Assembly: GCA_038087015.1 (NCBI GenBank)
Contig: JASBNA010000040.1
Coordinates: forward strand, 186,001 to 250,000
Source: Cerrena zonata
Taxonomy: Eukaryota; Basidiomycota; Agaricomycetes; Polyporales; Cerrenaceae
Length of the DNA: 64,000 bases
Direction of reading: 5' to 3'
Both the position numbers and the translations under genes were made by a program. Shown here one piece after another: positions 30,556-41,381 of this stretch. The notes beneath the pieces were generated by a model. The model saw only the letters and a list, made by a program, of their open reading frames with translations, searched no databases and had not been told where the DNA came from. The stretch's first letter is position 1; every line of letters starts with the position of its first letter.

Positions 30556-32238
30556 CTACGCGAAGTACATAAGGTCATTCTTCTTCTTCGCTTGGACTGT
30601 GTATCAGCAAAAAGGGACAATCATGTCAGTACGTGCGTTGAACGACTATCAATAGATCTCGTACCTTCTGAGATACCGCTAAGGAAATGTTCATGACTTA
30701 GCTTCGTTGCACCTTCTCGTAAAGCGATCATGCCGGCCTCTACACAGACAGCCTTCAACTGAGCCGCGTTGAACTCGTCCGTACTCCTCGCAAGTTCTTC
30801 GTAGTTGACGTCTGGGCTCACAGTCATCTTTCTCGAGTGGATCTCGAGAATTCGTGCTCGCGCGGATTCATTGGGTAGGGGGAATTCAATCTTACGATCT
30901 AGACGACCTGAACGGAGGAGAGCCGGGTCTAGAATATCAATACGATTGGTTGCAGCGATGACCTAAAGGGCTGGAGTCAGCAGGTACTCTGGAACGCATT
31001 AATCAAATGGCATGCCTTGATTCGTTCATCACTACTAAACCCGTCAAGCTGGTTTAGAAGCTCCAACATGGTACGTTGGACTTCACGATCACCGCTCTTC
31101 TCAGAGTCGAAACGCTTGGTTCCAATAGCATCCAATTCATCAATGAAAATGATGGCTGGGGCCTTCTGTTTCGCAAGCTCGAATGCGTCTCGAACAAGCT
31201 TGGCACCATCACCAATGAACATCTGCACTAGTGACGGACCGGCAAGTTTGAGGTAGCATGCATTGGTCTGGGCAGCGCAGGCACGAGCCAGTAGCGTCTT
31301 ACCGGTACCTGGTAGAAGCAATTGAATTCCTCAAGCGAGGGTGTGAACAAATGATTGAAGTGACGTACCTGGAGGTCCGTACATCAGACAACCTTTGGGC
31401 GGTTTGATACCCAATGTCTTGAACTTGTCCGCCTGCTCCATTGGCAACACAATTGCTTCTACGAGTTCTTCAATTTGCTTCTCAAGACCACCGATATCCG
31501 TATACGTTTCTGTTGGCCTCTCATCGACTTCCATAGCTTTCACACGAGAGTCGAATTCGGCAGGCAGGGTATCGAGAACTAGGTAAGAATCTTTGTTGAC
31601 ACCAATGAGGTCACCAGGTTTCAGCTTCTCCGGAGGCACTAGACCAATAAGAGGAAGGAATACGGTTTGTCTTGTCGAAGTTTTGATTACAGCGCATTTC
31701 CCTTTTCGCATGGAGTCTAGGTCACGGTTTGCACCATCTTCTTCGCCTTCAGGATCAACATCGAGAATCTAGTCTTCGCTCAATTAGGCGTCGAAGAAAT
31801 ATTGACTTAGCACGCACCTCCACGACATTTCCTACAAGATAGGGGAGAACTTTATTCTGTTTGATTTTCTCTCCGTTATCCCGAATCTTCTCCTTCATGC
31901 CACTCTGCTCGTGCTGTAACCGCAGGGTTTCTGAGCGCATGACCTAGAGGCGAGACCACTGAATTAGCATCCGAGTTGTATTTCGAGAATTGAAGCAACA
32001 TTCTACACACCTTGAGATCATTATCAATTAACCGTGTCCTCGTCGTGATTTCGTCTGTAGATAGAGACATTATTTCCTCTGGGATGTCATCCCAAGTCTC
32101 CTCTGCCGGCTGGTCGGGAGTTGTGTCCATCGAAACATCGCCATCTTGTGCGGTACTACTTGAGGAAGCTGATGCCTCAGGTTTCTTCTCGTTGTTGTTG
32201 TTCGATGGCGGTGGGTTTGGTGGTTGCGTTGCAGACAT
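30556..32238 (-). CDS. RPT5: 26S proteasome regulatory subunit 6A (AAA ATPase Rpt5)
   Basis: About six exons on the minus strand. It starts [20 protein letters not shown] at 32238; an acidic and coiled-coil N-terminus leads to an OB fold, then the AAA module: Walker A GPPGTGKT (split by an intron near 31371-31309), Walker [32 protein letters not shown]. It is one of six ATPases that unfold substrates for the 20S core. The gene ends [10 protein letters not shown] at 30556. The C-terminal tripeptide is Tyr-Phe-Ala, whereas Rpt5 normally ends in an HbYX motif with Tyr as the next-to-last residue. Identity is certain from the near-complete AAA conservation. Confidence 0.95.
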
Positions 32239-32485
32239 GGCGGTCGTATAAAGAGTAACGGTATGGACGCGTAAGTCATTCGAAGTCTCAGTCAGGACGT
32301 GTAAGCGCGCGCACGTCTAGGTTAGGGTTCAAGTTGCACCAGATTGAACTCGAGCTAACACAGGAACCTTCGACATTCACCCTCGCTCAAGTTTTAGAAG
32401 AGATCTGATAGTCTATAACCGGCAAAGTCTGTGTAATAGATGTAATAATAGAGGCGGTCTGTAAAACCATAATCACAGTGAAATG
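32239..32485. other. RPT5 upstream region
   Basis: Promoter side of RPT5. No obvious TATA box or gene. Confidence 0.4.
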
Positions 32486-32939
32486 TCAGCCATACACCGA
32501 CACCTGCCCGTGTGGTGTAAATGCCGACCAGACACTCGCATGTAGTTCAAAGTCCTGCCATCGAGTTAGTGGTGCCGAGTCACCACCATCTTGGAATCTA
32601 TCTAGAGGTTCATCCAAGAATTTTCTAGCACTACTCATGTGCAAGACGCCAGCTATGGCAGCATGAAGGGCAATGAAACGAGGGTCGGGCACACTCGGTG
32701 TTGATCAGGGCGAACTTGGCGTTGTAATAGGTATATACACGCTCACTGGAGTTGGCAAAATATTCGATGGTTTTTTTTGGCCCATTCAACAAGTTTTTCG
32801 ACGGGCGCATCGCTATTCGTGAGATCTTGATAGTCTCCAGACGTGTAAACCACCATAGAACGACCAGGCTGGTGGACTGAAGATTGTCTGACGATGAGAG
32901 AGATATTAGACTGTTGGAGTTACTACCTTGACTTTTCAT
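32486..32939 (-). pseudogene. Possible remnant of an unidentified gene
   Basis: Two minus-strand frames abut near 32690. The upstream one ends ERVYTYYNAKFALINTEC; the downstream one continues PDPRFIALHAAIAGVLHMSS then KFLDEPLDRFQDGG before a stop at 32486. The two read as one protein if a single base is dropped. There is no convincing start and no splice sites. It may be a degraded gene fragment or an ORF by chance. I cannot name a family. Confidence 0.3.
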
Positions 32940-33107
32940 TTAAAGGAGTATCTGCTGCTTGCAGTTACACTTGAGATTTTGAGAGTGCATGATACACATT
33001 GCAAACCACACCTAGTAAGGCGGAGCGCCCATCCAAGATAAATATGGCAAGAGCTTCACGTTAGGAGAACCTTCGCAGTTTGACTTCATATTCATACACC
33101 CGATACA
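32940..33107. promoter_or_regulatory. EAF6 upstream region
   Basis: Short upstream sequence of EAF6. No distinct element seen. Confidence 0.3.
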
Positions 33108-33800
33108 ATGTCAACAGAGACGGCTATACCCTCAGCGGACGAAAAGGCGAGGTATGAAGCTATAAAGCAAGAGCTCAAGAATGCGCTTCACAAGAGACGC
33201 GATTTCGACAAACACCTTGTACGTACTGCTTTAGAATGTCAGGGAGAGCCGTTATCATCAACTACTACTCTACATACAGGCTCAGATTGAGGTCAAGATC
33301 TACACCCTCGAAACTAACTATCTAAATGAGACCGCCGTCCAGAGCGGTGGAAACATCATCCATGGTTTCGAGGGATACCTGAAGAACACCGCAGCTAATA
33401 GGAAGAAGACTGAAATTAGGGACGAGACCGATCGTATCTTCTCAAACAGCAGCGTATCACACAAGAAGGTAGATTTTGCACCCATCGTGTCAATTCGCTC
33501 ACCAAGTAACAGCATCTTGGCAGTCCTTAGAACTGTCAGGCGAAGGCGAGGAGTCTGCTGCTACAGGAGAGGAGGCTTCAAGAACGTCCACTCCTGCTCT
33601 GACGACTGTAATCGTTCCTCCTGCCCGTGGCCAAGAACTTTCAGCAGCACAGAACAAAAAGAACCGGGATAGAGAATACCAAAGAAAGAAAGCGAGCCAA
33701 TGCTCGACGGAACAGCAGTGTTGCGCTCAGTGACGATGAAAGCGTCGCGTCTGGGTCGAGTCGGAGACCCAACAAGAGAGCGAGGATGGACGACGACTAA
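33108..33800 (+). CDS. EAF6: NuA4/MOZ-complex subunit EAF6 (one +1 frameshift)
   Basis: Three exons (33108-33218, 33280-33468, 33524-33800). MSTETAIPSADEKARYEAIK opens a coiled coil (KQELKNALHKRRDFDKHL, then QIEVKIYTLETNYL) and is followed by the Eaf6 core GGNIIHGFEGYLKN. Eaf6 is a small scaffold subunit of NuA4 and related histone acetyltransferases. The third exon reads NKKNRDREYQRKK, after which the family's basic tail (RANARRNSSVALSDDES, ending KRARMDDD at 33800) continues in the +1 frame. The exon sum is 577 nt, one more than a multiple of three. An extra base near 33680-33693 explains this. Without correction the protein stops early at 33733. Confidence 0.85.
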
Positions 33801-34003
33801 AGGTTGGCTTAGGACATCTTGCCGTGTCCTACTTATCCCCTTGACGAGGCTTGGCACCTCCTCACCGTTGGCATCCCCTCGGTACATCAGTGTCCCCTAT
33901 TCCACAGTGCAAAACAGCACAAGTCTGCGTGTAGAGGAGCAGGAAGAGGGAGGCCACCGAGGAGGATTGCCGATCAGAAGTAGAATTGACCCAAGTTTTC
34001 AAA

Positions 34004-34409
34004 ATGTGTATTCCAGGATGTGGTATCTACCTATCGAATTTCGCTTCACAAGATATCACTTCGTCGGTTCAGTACGCACTCCTCAACGACCTAAAGACTG
34101 ATATCCATGTTGATGTCTCTCCCTCCCGCTTCGCTTTACCTGCTACCGATTCTCCATGTGTATCCCCAAAGAAGCTCAAGACGAGGCAGTGGGAGGCACT
34201 GTACACAGGACACACAAATCGAGCGTCTGCATGTATGTACCGATTCCAGAGGACTCTTCCATTTCGTTCACAAAATATACCCAGGTTTGAACTACTTACT
34301 CGCTAACGACCTTAGGGAAGGAGAGCTTGTCAATGGACCCTTGGCCTTACGGAAGCTAACATTGTCACAACAAGTGTTATTGTCTATTGGAGCAGCGCTC
34401 GAATTATGA
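34004..34409 (+). CDS. Small protein of unknown function
   Basis: Two exons (34004-34232 and 34285-34409) with a canonical 52-nt GT-AG intron give 117 residues in frame: MCIPGCGIYLSNFASQD at the start, DIHVDVSPSRFALPATDSPC in the middle, LALRKLTLSQQVLLSIGAAL near the end. The frame stays open upstream (EEDCRSEVELTQVFK) to an AG acceptor near 33933, so the true start may lie in an earlier exon that I could not find. No family recognised, no signal peptide. Confidence 0.5.
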
Positions 34410-34907
34410 TGCAGGGTGATTTCTTCCACTATAGAAGGATTAAGAAACAAGAGTAACCAAATAACCCCCGATACCCATCATTGATTCGAGTGCGTTTTGA
34501 CCTTTGAAAGGTTTATACTATTACTTGGGTTACACAGCCGCTAACTCGTGTGCTAATGCTTTGTCCCTTTCTCACTGTCGTCAGGGTGGATCACCTGGTT
34601 GTAATTGATTAAGCACAATACCCTGCACCCAATGCTGTGCCTCTTAACTTAGGCATTGACCAGTCTGTTGACTTCGTGTCAATCACGGTGGCAACTACGG
34701 CACAGGCCATTGTCCGCGCAAAAAAGACATAAATGTGAGTTGTTCGAGCACAGACTCTCTACCTTCCCCCACCATCTACACCTGGTGAAGGAACTTTCTC
34801 TCTCCCTTCACAGAGAGACGGTACTAGTAACTCAGTATCTCGGGGTGTACTTCGAGTCTCGTTTTGTACCACCTTGTCTGTTGGAATCCCTGAACCACGA
34901 GCCCGCT
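34410..34907. other. TFIIB upstream region
   Basis: 500 bp before the TFIIB start. An in-frame upstream methionine (34656) exists, but the intervening sequence does not look conserved. C/T-rich just before the start. Confidence 0.4.
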
Positions 34908-36006
34908 ATGGCCTACGTTCAACCGTTCCCCCTCGCGTCGCCTCTGCAAACTCCTCATCAGCCAATCTATGCTCCTGATCTTGCCGTTCGCCTGATCTGT
35001 CCCGACTGCAAGGACCCTCATCCGAATATTATTGAAGAATACAGCAGCGGGGATCTTGTCTGTGGCTCATGTGGCTTGGTTCTGGGCGATAGGATCGTGG
35101 ATGACCGTAGTGAATGGCGTGTTAGTGCCTACCTAGTTTTTGCTCTTCTTTGTTCTTGTGTCCTGAGCCCTTCCTTAGACTTTCGCAGACAATGATGGCG
35201 ACGATCCCTCTCGCGTGGGCACAGTGGTCGACCCTCTCATGCTGGGCATGGAGCAGCTTGACACAGACATTTCCTTCAAAGATAATCACTCCGGCGTGGC
35301 TCGAGAGCTCCGACGAGCCGTTGCACGCTCATCTGGGACTCGCACTCAACGAACCCTTGTTCAGGCTTTCAATGATATCACGGCTTTCTGCGACCAATTC
35401 TCTATGCCCAAGACGATCGCGGACTTCGCGAAACAGCTGTTCAAACGCGCGGCCGAAGAGAAATTGTTACGTGCTCGATCTCAACAAGGTATCATCGCTG
35501 CATGTGTATTCATCGCCTGCCGTCACGCTGGCGTTGATCGTACCTTCAAGGAAATTGCTGATCTGGCTAGAATCGACAAGAAAGTGTTAGGCAAATGCTT
35601 TACTGTTTTGTCGACCACTTTCTCGGTGGGGTCAAAGGCATCAGTCAAGACGGCGGCTGGTTCAGCTCCAGAGACTGTTGGCCCAGAAGTCCATCTTGGT
35701 CGCTTCTTGAATCATCTGGGTTTACCTCATAAATTCGAGCCGATTTGCGCTGAAATCATCAGGAGGGGCCGTTTGCAAGCACTGTTCGAACACAGGAAAC
35801 CACTTACTATCCTTGGGGCTGTGATTTACTTCACGTCTCATCTCTTGGGTGATCCCAGGTCCTTCTCGGAGCTCAAACCTGCCATTGATGTCGGCGAAGG
35901 CACCATCAGACAGGTTTATCGATGCATGTATAAACATAGGGATAGTTTGATCAAGGAGGAGTGGATTACTAAGGGGATTGCTCATGTGGAAAGGCTTCCT
36001 GAATGA
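34908..36006 (+). CDS. SUA7: Transcription initiation factor TFIIB
   Basis: Two exons (34908-35120, 35179-36006) sum to 1041 nt, giving 346 residues. The N-terminal zinc ribbon is CPDC...CGSC; the B-reader follows (GLVLGDRIVDDRSEWR then TFADNDGDDPSRVG). Two cyclin-like repeats follow (FNDITAFCDQFSMPKTI, QQGIIAACVFIACRHAGVDR; PHKFEPICAEIIRRG, LTILGAVIYFTSHLL). It links TBP-DNA to RNA polymerase II at promoters. The start MAYVQPFPLASP is chosen because it leads straight to the ribbon. Length and architecture match the family. Confidence 0.96.
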
Positions 36007-36217
36007 CAGTTGTGCCAGTGGACACTTCTGTAATCACAGTTATTTTATTCTGGTCTCCAACACATTGTACATTTTAAAGTGGTCTTGAAATTAGTCGTCG
36101 ATTTTATTGGAAATTCTTATGGTTGAACTGCTAGCCATGAATTTGGGCATGTGTAAAAGATCGTAAGAGAAAATGCGTGACAACAATGATGGTGCTCTCG
36201 AGCCCTCCTTCCGCACG

Positions 36218-37990
36218 TTAATGTCGATTAGCTTTGGATCTCGCTCGTAGAGCGGGACCAAATCTATGAAGAATGAATGGTATGGGAGCCATTACCACCG
36301 CGACCAGTCCTAGTAGCGTGCCAGCCCATCTGGCATTGAGCTTTTCAAACATCTGATTGGCGAACAATGGGAACACGGCTCCGAATAATGAGCGGACGAT
36401 GATCGTGGATGCCAGTGCAGAAGCAGCTGACGCGAGGTAGACGTCGATGAGGTAGCTGAATAGTCCAAGGTAAAGTAACACGACGCCCATACCGAGAGGG
36501 AATCCTGCCATCATCGGTGCCCAGTACGAAATACTTGGGAACGATGTCCATGCAAACCAAAGGAAGGAGATTGGTAACATGATAGCGCCGTAAAACCCTG
36601 CGTGGAGGCGGTGCTCTGGGGGAGGTAGATTGGGGTGGTGCTCTCGAATTGCGACTTGGTAAATGGGGTCGATGTATACGATGTAGAATACACATGCGGC
36701 AACGCCTCCGACGGGGATGGGTACAAACATGAGACCGGAAACTAGGTTGTTGAAATTATGGCCAACGGTAAATACGATTGGGTATGCCTCAAAAAGTAGG
36801 TATACCACGCCGTAAATAAACTGTGAGGCGTTGTAAGAAAACCCGAAGAAAAACTCAACGGCGAAATAGTACGCACACTCATGTAAAACGTAATGGCTGT
36901 CAACATCGGCTCAGTTGCGAGCAGCACAAAAGGTCGACCGAGGATAGCTTTGACTCGATTCAAGAAAGAGAGTTGTTGCTTTTCCAGAGGAGCCCACCAC
37001 CTATCATCCCCTGTTTCCTTTCGCATCCTTTCGGCTTTATGTGCAAGAAGTAATGGTCTAAAATTAGAAAGGTCGGTATGAGAGTAAAATATACTGGGGA
37101 TTTGTTAGAAGCTTACGCGTAGGTTTCGGGTTGAGCGACCACTGTAAGGAAAAGACAAAATCCGGCGAATATTGTCTGGAACCAGAATACCCATACCCAA
37201 TTGACCCCGGCCACATCCATCCAACCACTGATGATTGGTGCAACTGCCGGGCCAGCAAAAGGGCAGACAGTGAAGACTGCCATTACCTGGCCTCTCATAG
37301 CGGGAGTCACCACGTCCGACATGACTGCCCTGTTGATGTGTATGCATATCAGCAAATTGGCAAAGACTGTGAGCTAGATGATAACTGACCCACTGTTACT
37401 TAAGGGCGAAGCTGCGAAAATACCACCTAGCAAGCGGAATATTAAGAAGGCCGCGGTGTTTGGGGACAGTGCACATCCGATCTGGGTACCCACGAAGAGC
37501 GTGAGTGGAATAAGAGATATCGGTCGACGACCATAGTGTTCGGACAAAGGCCCCCAGAGAATTGGTCCAATGAGGAATCCCAATACGAAGAGAGCGATTG
37601 CCAAGGCAGATACTTCCGACGACAGTCCAAAATGGGCCTGGAGTTGACCAATGACACCAGAAGGAATAGAACTTGCTACCGTTCTAATACCTCGAGATAT
37701 GAGTTTTGTGACAATTCAATATCTTTGAGAGAAACCTACGAATTGAATATGAGCAAGATGGCGACTCCCGTCACTATAAACTTCTTCATAAAAGACCAGT
37801 TCAGTGGGTCTGCAGGATCGTCTTTTTCAAACACAACCAGATACTGGTCGGGTTCCGAGATAGATTCTTCCTTGACTAGGTTGAGAGACTCCTTGGTATC
37901 ACCATCGTCAATGCTACGGGGCCTTGCTTCCTGTTTCTTCTCTTGTGACCGAAACACTGGTACACCAACCTCCAAGTCCTGGTGTTGCAT
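36218..37990 (-). CDS. MFS drug:H+ antiporter, DHA1 type (paralogue 1)
   Basis: Five exons (37990-37740, 37683-37390, 37329-37117, 37057-36877, 36820-36218) sum to 1542 nt, giving 513 residues. A polar acidic N-terminus ends EKDDPADPLNWS, the DHA1 entry motif, followed by 12 hydrophobic spans. Motif A is GPLSEHYGRRP; FPLGMGVVLLYLGLFSYLID lies in the C-terminal half. A plasma-membrane exporter of drugs, polyamines or fungal metabolites is likely; the substrate cannot be told. Internal exons 294, 213 and 181 nt are identical in length to those of the 44.6-kb paralogue. Convergent with TFIIB, 211 bp apart. Confidence 0.92.
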
Positions 37991-39103
37991 GACTGGAAAT
38001 GGAGAGGAAAAGGCAAGCTAGTACCCGATAGAAGCTCATCGGTACCGAAAGCAGAGACTTGCAAGCTCTTATAACGAAGTGTAGTAAGGACCACGAGAAC
38101 ACGTCCAAAAGGCACATAAAAAGTGGTTTGATGACTAGGATCGAACGATTTGCTCTCAAGAACCATCATGTTTCCGCTCTAAAGGGGACATGTGAGTATC
38201 CTGGAAACAAGTTGGCCTTGCTTGAGAGTCGCAATAAACCAGGTTGAATTTGCTAGGTAGGACGATTGCCTCTTTGAACGTCTTGGCGGCTTGAGAAGCG
38301 GCCCATTTATACCGGTGGGTCTTTGTATATCTTGATACGGTATGGCGTTCTTCCATCATATGCAGAAAGATATCAGAATATGCGATTCATCGTAGCCGCG
38401 ATTTTCCACCAGAATCGAGACTGTGTGAGTCTGTGAGACAAGTACAGATATACGCTTCTTCGTTTGCCGATAACGTCGGATATAAAGACTCAAGAGGCCC
38501 ATGACCATATAGATGTACGGTTGACTAGTAAGCCACGAGATTGTATTCGAGAAGTGGCGGAGATTATGCAAGTGGAGAACATCTTGGCAAGTTGCACCCG
38601 AGAACATGGAATTTCCGGTGTGAGGCTCGCTCAGGGATACCAAAAGCTTGTCATCGCTGGGAGTGCTTTGTATTGGCAGCGTAGAGCGACAATGAGGCAT
38701 CCAACGGAAATACCTGGACAAGAAAGGACGCTTCTACATAGACCAGGAACAGTAAACCCTAAGACATGTAACCCAAATCAGTATAAGTTTCATATCTGCT
38801 GAAGCAGTCAGAGCGAAATCCAGATACTTATATAGCAGAAACATACAGGAGCAAGCTTTGAGAAAACCAGCTATCATAATGTTGAGACAAGAGATGTCAA
38901 GCTCGAATACGCTGTCACCGCGACTGTGAGAACATTTGAAATGGTCCCATTTAGGAAGGTAAGAAGGTTAGCAACTTCCTCTAGCCCGACGGAAAACGTA
39001 GGCCATAGGAAATTCATTGTTCGTATACTCATAAAGATGTACATGTTTCATTGGGATTGAGTTGGCACATACCATGATGATGAGTAGCTTCGTGAATGAA
39101 CGA
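37991..39103. other. Intergenic region
   Basis: Upstream of MFS 1 and downstream of the aldo/keto reductase. Only short frames on either strand, no motif, no transposon ends seen. Confidence 0.45.
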
Positions 39104-40665
39104 CTAGAACAGATCGTCAAGATAAAGACGATAATCATGCATCACAATTCCGAAGAATGCGTCAACATTAATGATACGAAGTAACCGAGACCACACTAGC
39201 ACCTAGAGGAGAGAGTTGTAGAATCGATGAAGAGAGCAAAACCCGAAACTGACGACGCCAACATAGGCCAAGGTGACGATAAATCTGCGCAATAGACCCT
39301 TCGAGAAAGAAGGAGGGCCCTTTGCTCCGGCTTCGTCGATAGCAGCAATCTCTTCTTCCATCAATTCAGCTAGAATATTCTTTCATTGAGTATGCATCTA
39401 TTATAAAGTGTACCGGGTGCTTACGTAGGTCTGCGACATTGAGATATTCCTGCATACGGTCTTTCCGCGAGCTGGTGCTATCATTCCCCGGTTCCGCTGA
39501 AGTTAGACTCGCAATGATAGAATCATTAAGCCAATAACATACGTGACGATGACAACACCTTTGCTCTTCACCCACGACAATAGCACTTGTGTCGGAGACG
39601 CACCAAGTCTCTCCGCCGCTGATTCGACTGGCTTATCGACGGGTCCACCAGGAAAGCGCGTGATTGGACTAAGTGATGTTAAATTATATCAGGTGTTGGG
39701 TCATGAAAAATAATATAACTCACGCTAAACTGCTATATGCTTCAGTAACGATGCCATGTTTCGCAGAGAATTCAAGGAGCCCCTTGTTTTCGTGGTAATT
39801 GTAAGGGTGTAGTAGAATCTAGTCAATCATAACAGACACAATAGGGATATCGATGGTCGGAAGTCACTAATAGATCGACGGAGTTAAGAATAAACTTACC
39901 TGGTTCACGGCAGGCACGACCTTTGCTTCCTTAACGAGCGCTTGGAGCTGCTCGAGATCGTAATTGCTAACACCTATACTCCTAATGAAACCGCCGGTGA
40001 ATTGGAGTTCTGACACCCGGTGACATCAAGAATGGACCCCAAACGAACTTTGTCAGCCCTGCTTCCTGGATTTTTTCAAATGTTTGCCAGGTGCCTGGGG
40101 GCACAATCCTGGGACTGTGAATGAGATAAAGGTCAACCTGCTTCAAGCCGAGCTAGAGAAAGTAGTAAGTCACTGTAAAGAACAGAGGAGGAAATCTACA
40201 TACATTCTTCAAGCTGTCATCAATAGCTTCTTGAGCGGTACCAATGCCAGAGTATTTGGTGGTTATGAAAAGCTCGGAACGGTCCAGGCCACTCTCCCGA
40301 ATAGCGTCTCCAACGAATCGCTCCGTCGCGTAGTCTATCACAAAGGGGAGATTATCATTACAGACCAGTGCTAGGAATGGCAGGAGACTCACATTGAGCT
40401 GTATCAATATGGGAGAATCCCACTTCAATAGCTTGCTCAACATATTCAGTTACGTCCTAGGTACGAATATGAAAATGATTGGTTTGGCGTTAGTATCATA
40501 CGAGTTTGTCAGCGTACATGTCCCTTCCATTTGGAACCTGTACCAAACGCGATGACAGGCATCTAACATGAGACCGAAGGTATTCAGTAACTTGTCCCCT
40601 ATTCAACGGCCAAAGATCCGGCATACCTTGTTACCATCGTTCAAAGTCACCGTTTTGAAGGGCAT
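39104..40665 (-). CDS. Aldo/keto reductase with C-terminal membrane tail
   Basis: Multi-exon gene starting MPFKTVTLNDGNK at 40665. The AKR tetrad is visible: Asp in GFSHIDTAQ, Tyr in YYATERFVGD (join across an intron), Lys in LFITTKYSG, His in VDLYLIHSP. EAGLTK-SIGVSNYDLEQ and VVIVT-TSSRKDRMQEY are further family motifs built across introns. It should reduce carbonyls with NADPH. The C-terminus continues past the barrel into a basic then hydrophobic stretch (LLRRFIVTLAYVGV-VLVWSRLL) and ends YRLYLDDLF at 39104, suggesting a tail anchor in the ER or mitochondrial membrane. Substrate unknown. Confidence 0.88.
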
Positions 40666-41381
40666 TTTCGGCTAAGGACGATCTAACAATCACGAGAGAC
40701 CAAGGCTAGAGGCGAAGAAGGGGGCAATGCAGCAACCGCTGGAAACTAAAGATATATCTCTGACCCGCTGTGAGTAAATATGCTCTCAGAATCTCACGAG
40801 ATGTCGTGATACAACAAGAAGGTCCAAAGACTTGGAAGGTTCAACACACGTCTTTCTGTCAGTGAGAGGGACCTAGAAGACGAGTATCAAGAGAAGACGG
40901 CTTACTCAGATGACCGTTACTGTTTTAATCACAGCATTACATACAGACTCAAATAGATCGTCCATAATCCGCGAGGAGTTGCAGTCCAACTGATAAAATA
41001 GGATGACCGCGTGCAGCACTGAGACGGATAGCATGATCGGGGCCTAGATCCGAAAAGTGATCTAAGTAGCCGAAGCGGGTACTCAGTGCTATCGGACGAC
41101 AGCTATCTTATCTCAAACAGTCCCCCTTCCACACTGCATCCGCTCATCACCCGCTCATAGCACTTTCAGGTCTTCAGGCATTCAAACGCGTACGGGCGAT
41201 CGAAGGACCACTCGAAAGGATACTTCCAATCGTTCCAAAGATTCCAGATCTGGGAATTTAAGATCATCTTACGTTCCCATCCTTCGGCGGAGTGAACATA
41301 TTCCATTTGACTTAACCCCCCTTACCTACAACAACCAGCTGCCAACCGATTGACCCCTTTGCGCTTCACGCGGGTACAAAG
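40666..41381. other. Divergent intergenic region, AKR/BTB1
   Basis: 700 bp holding two promoters. A pyrimidine-rich leader precedes 41382. No gene seen. Confidence 0.5.

Noticed and set aside
33609..33645. 37-nt intron in EAF6 exon 3 that would repair the frame
   Set aside because: It would replace the conserved NKKNRDREYQ segment with unrelated sequence and is too short.
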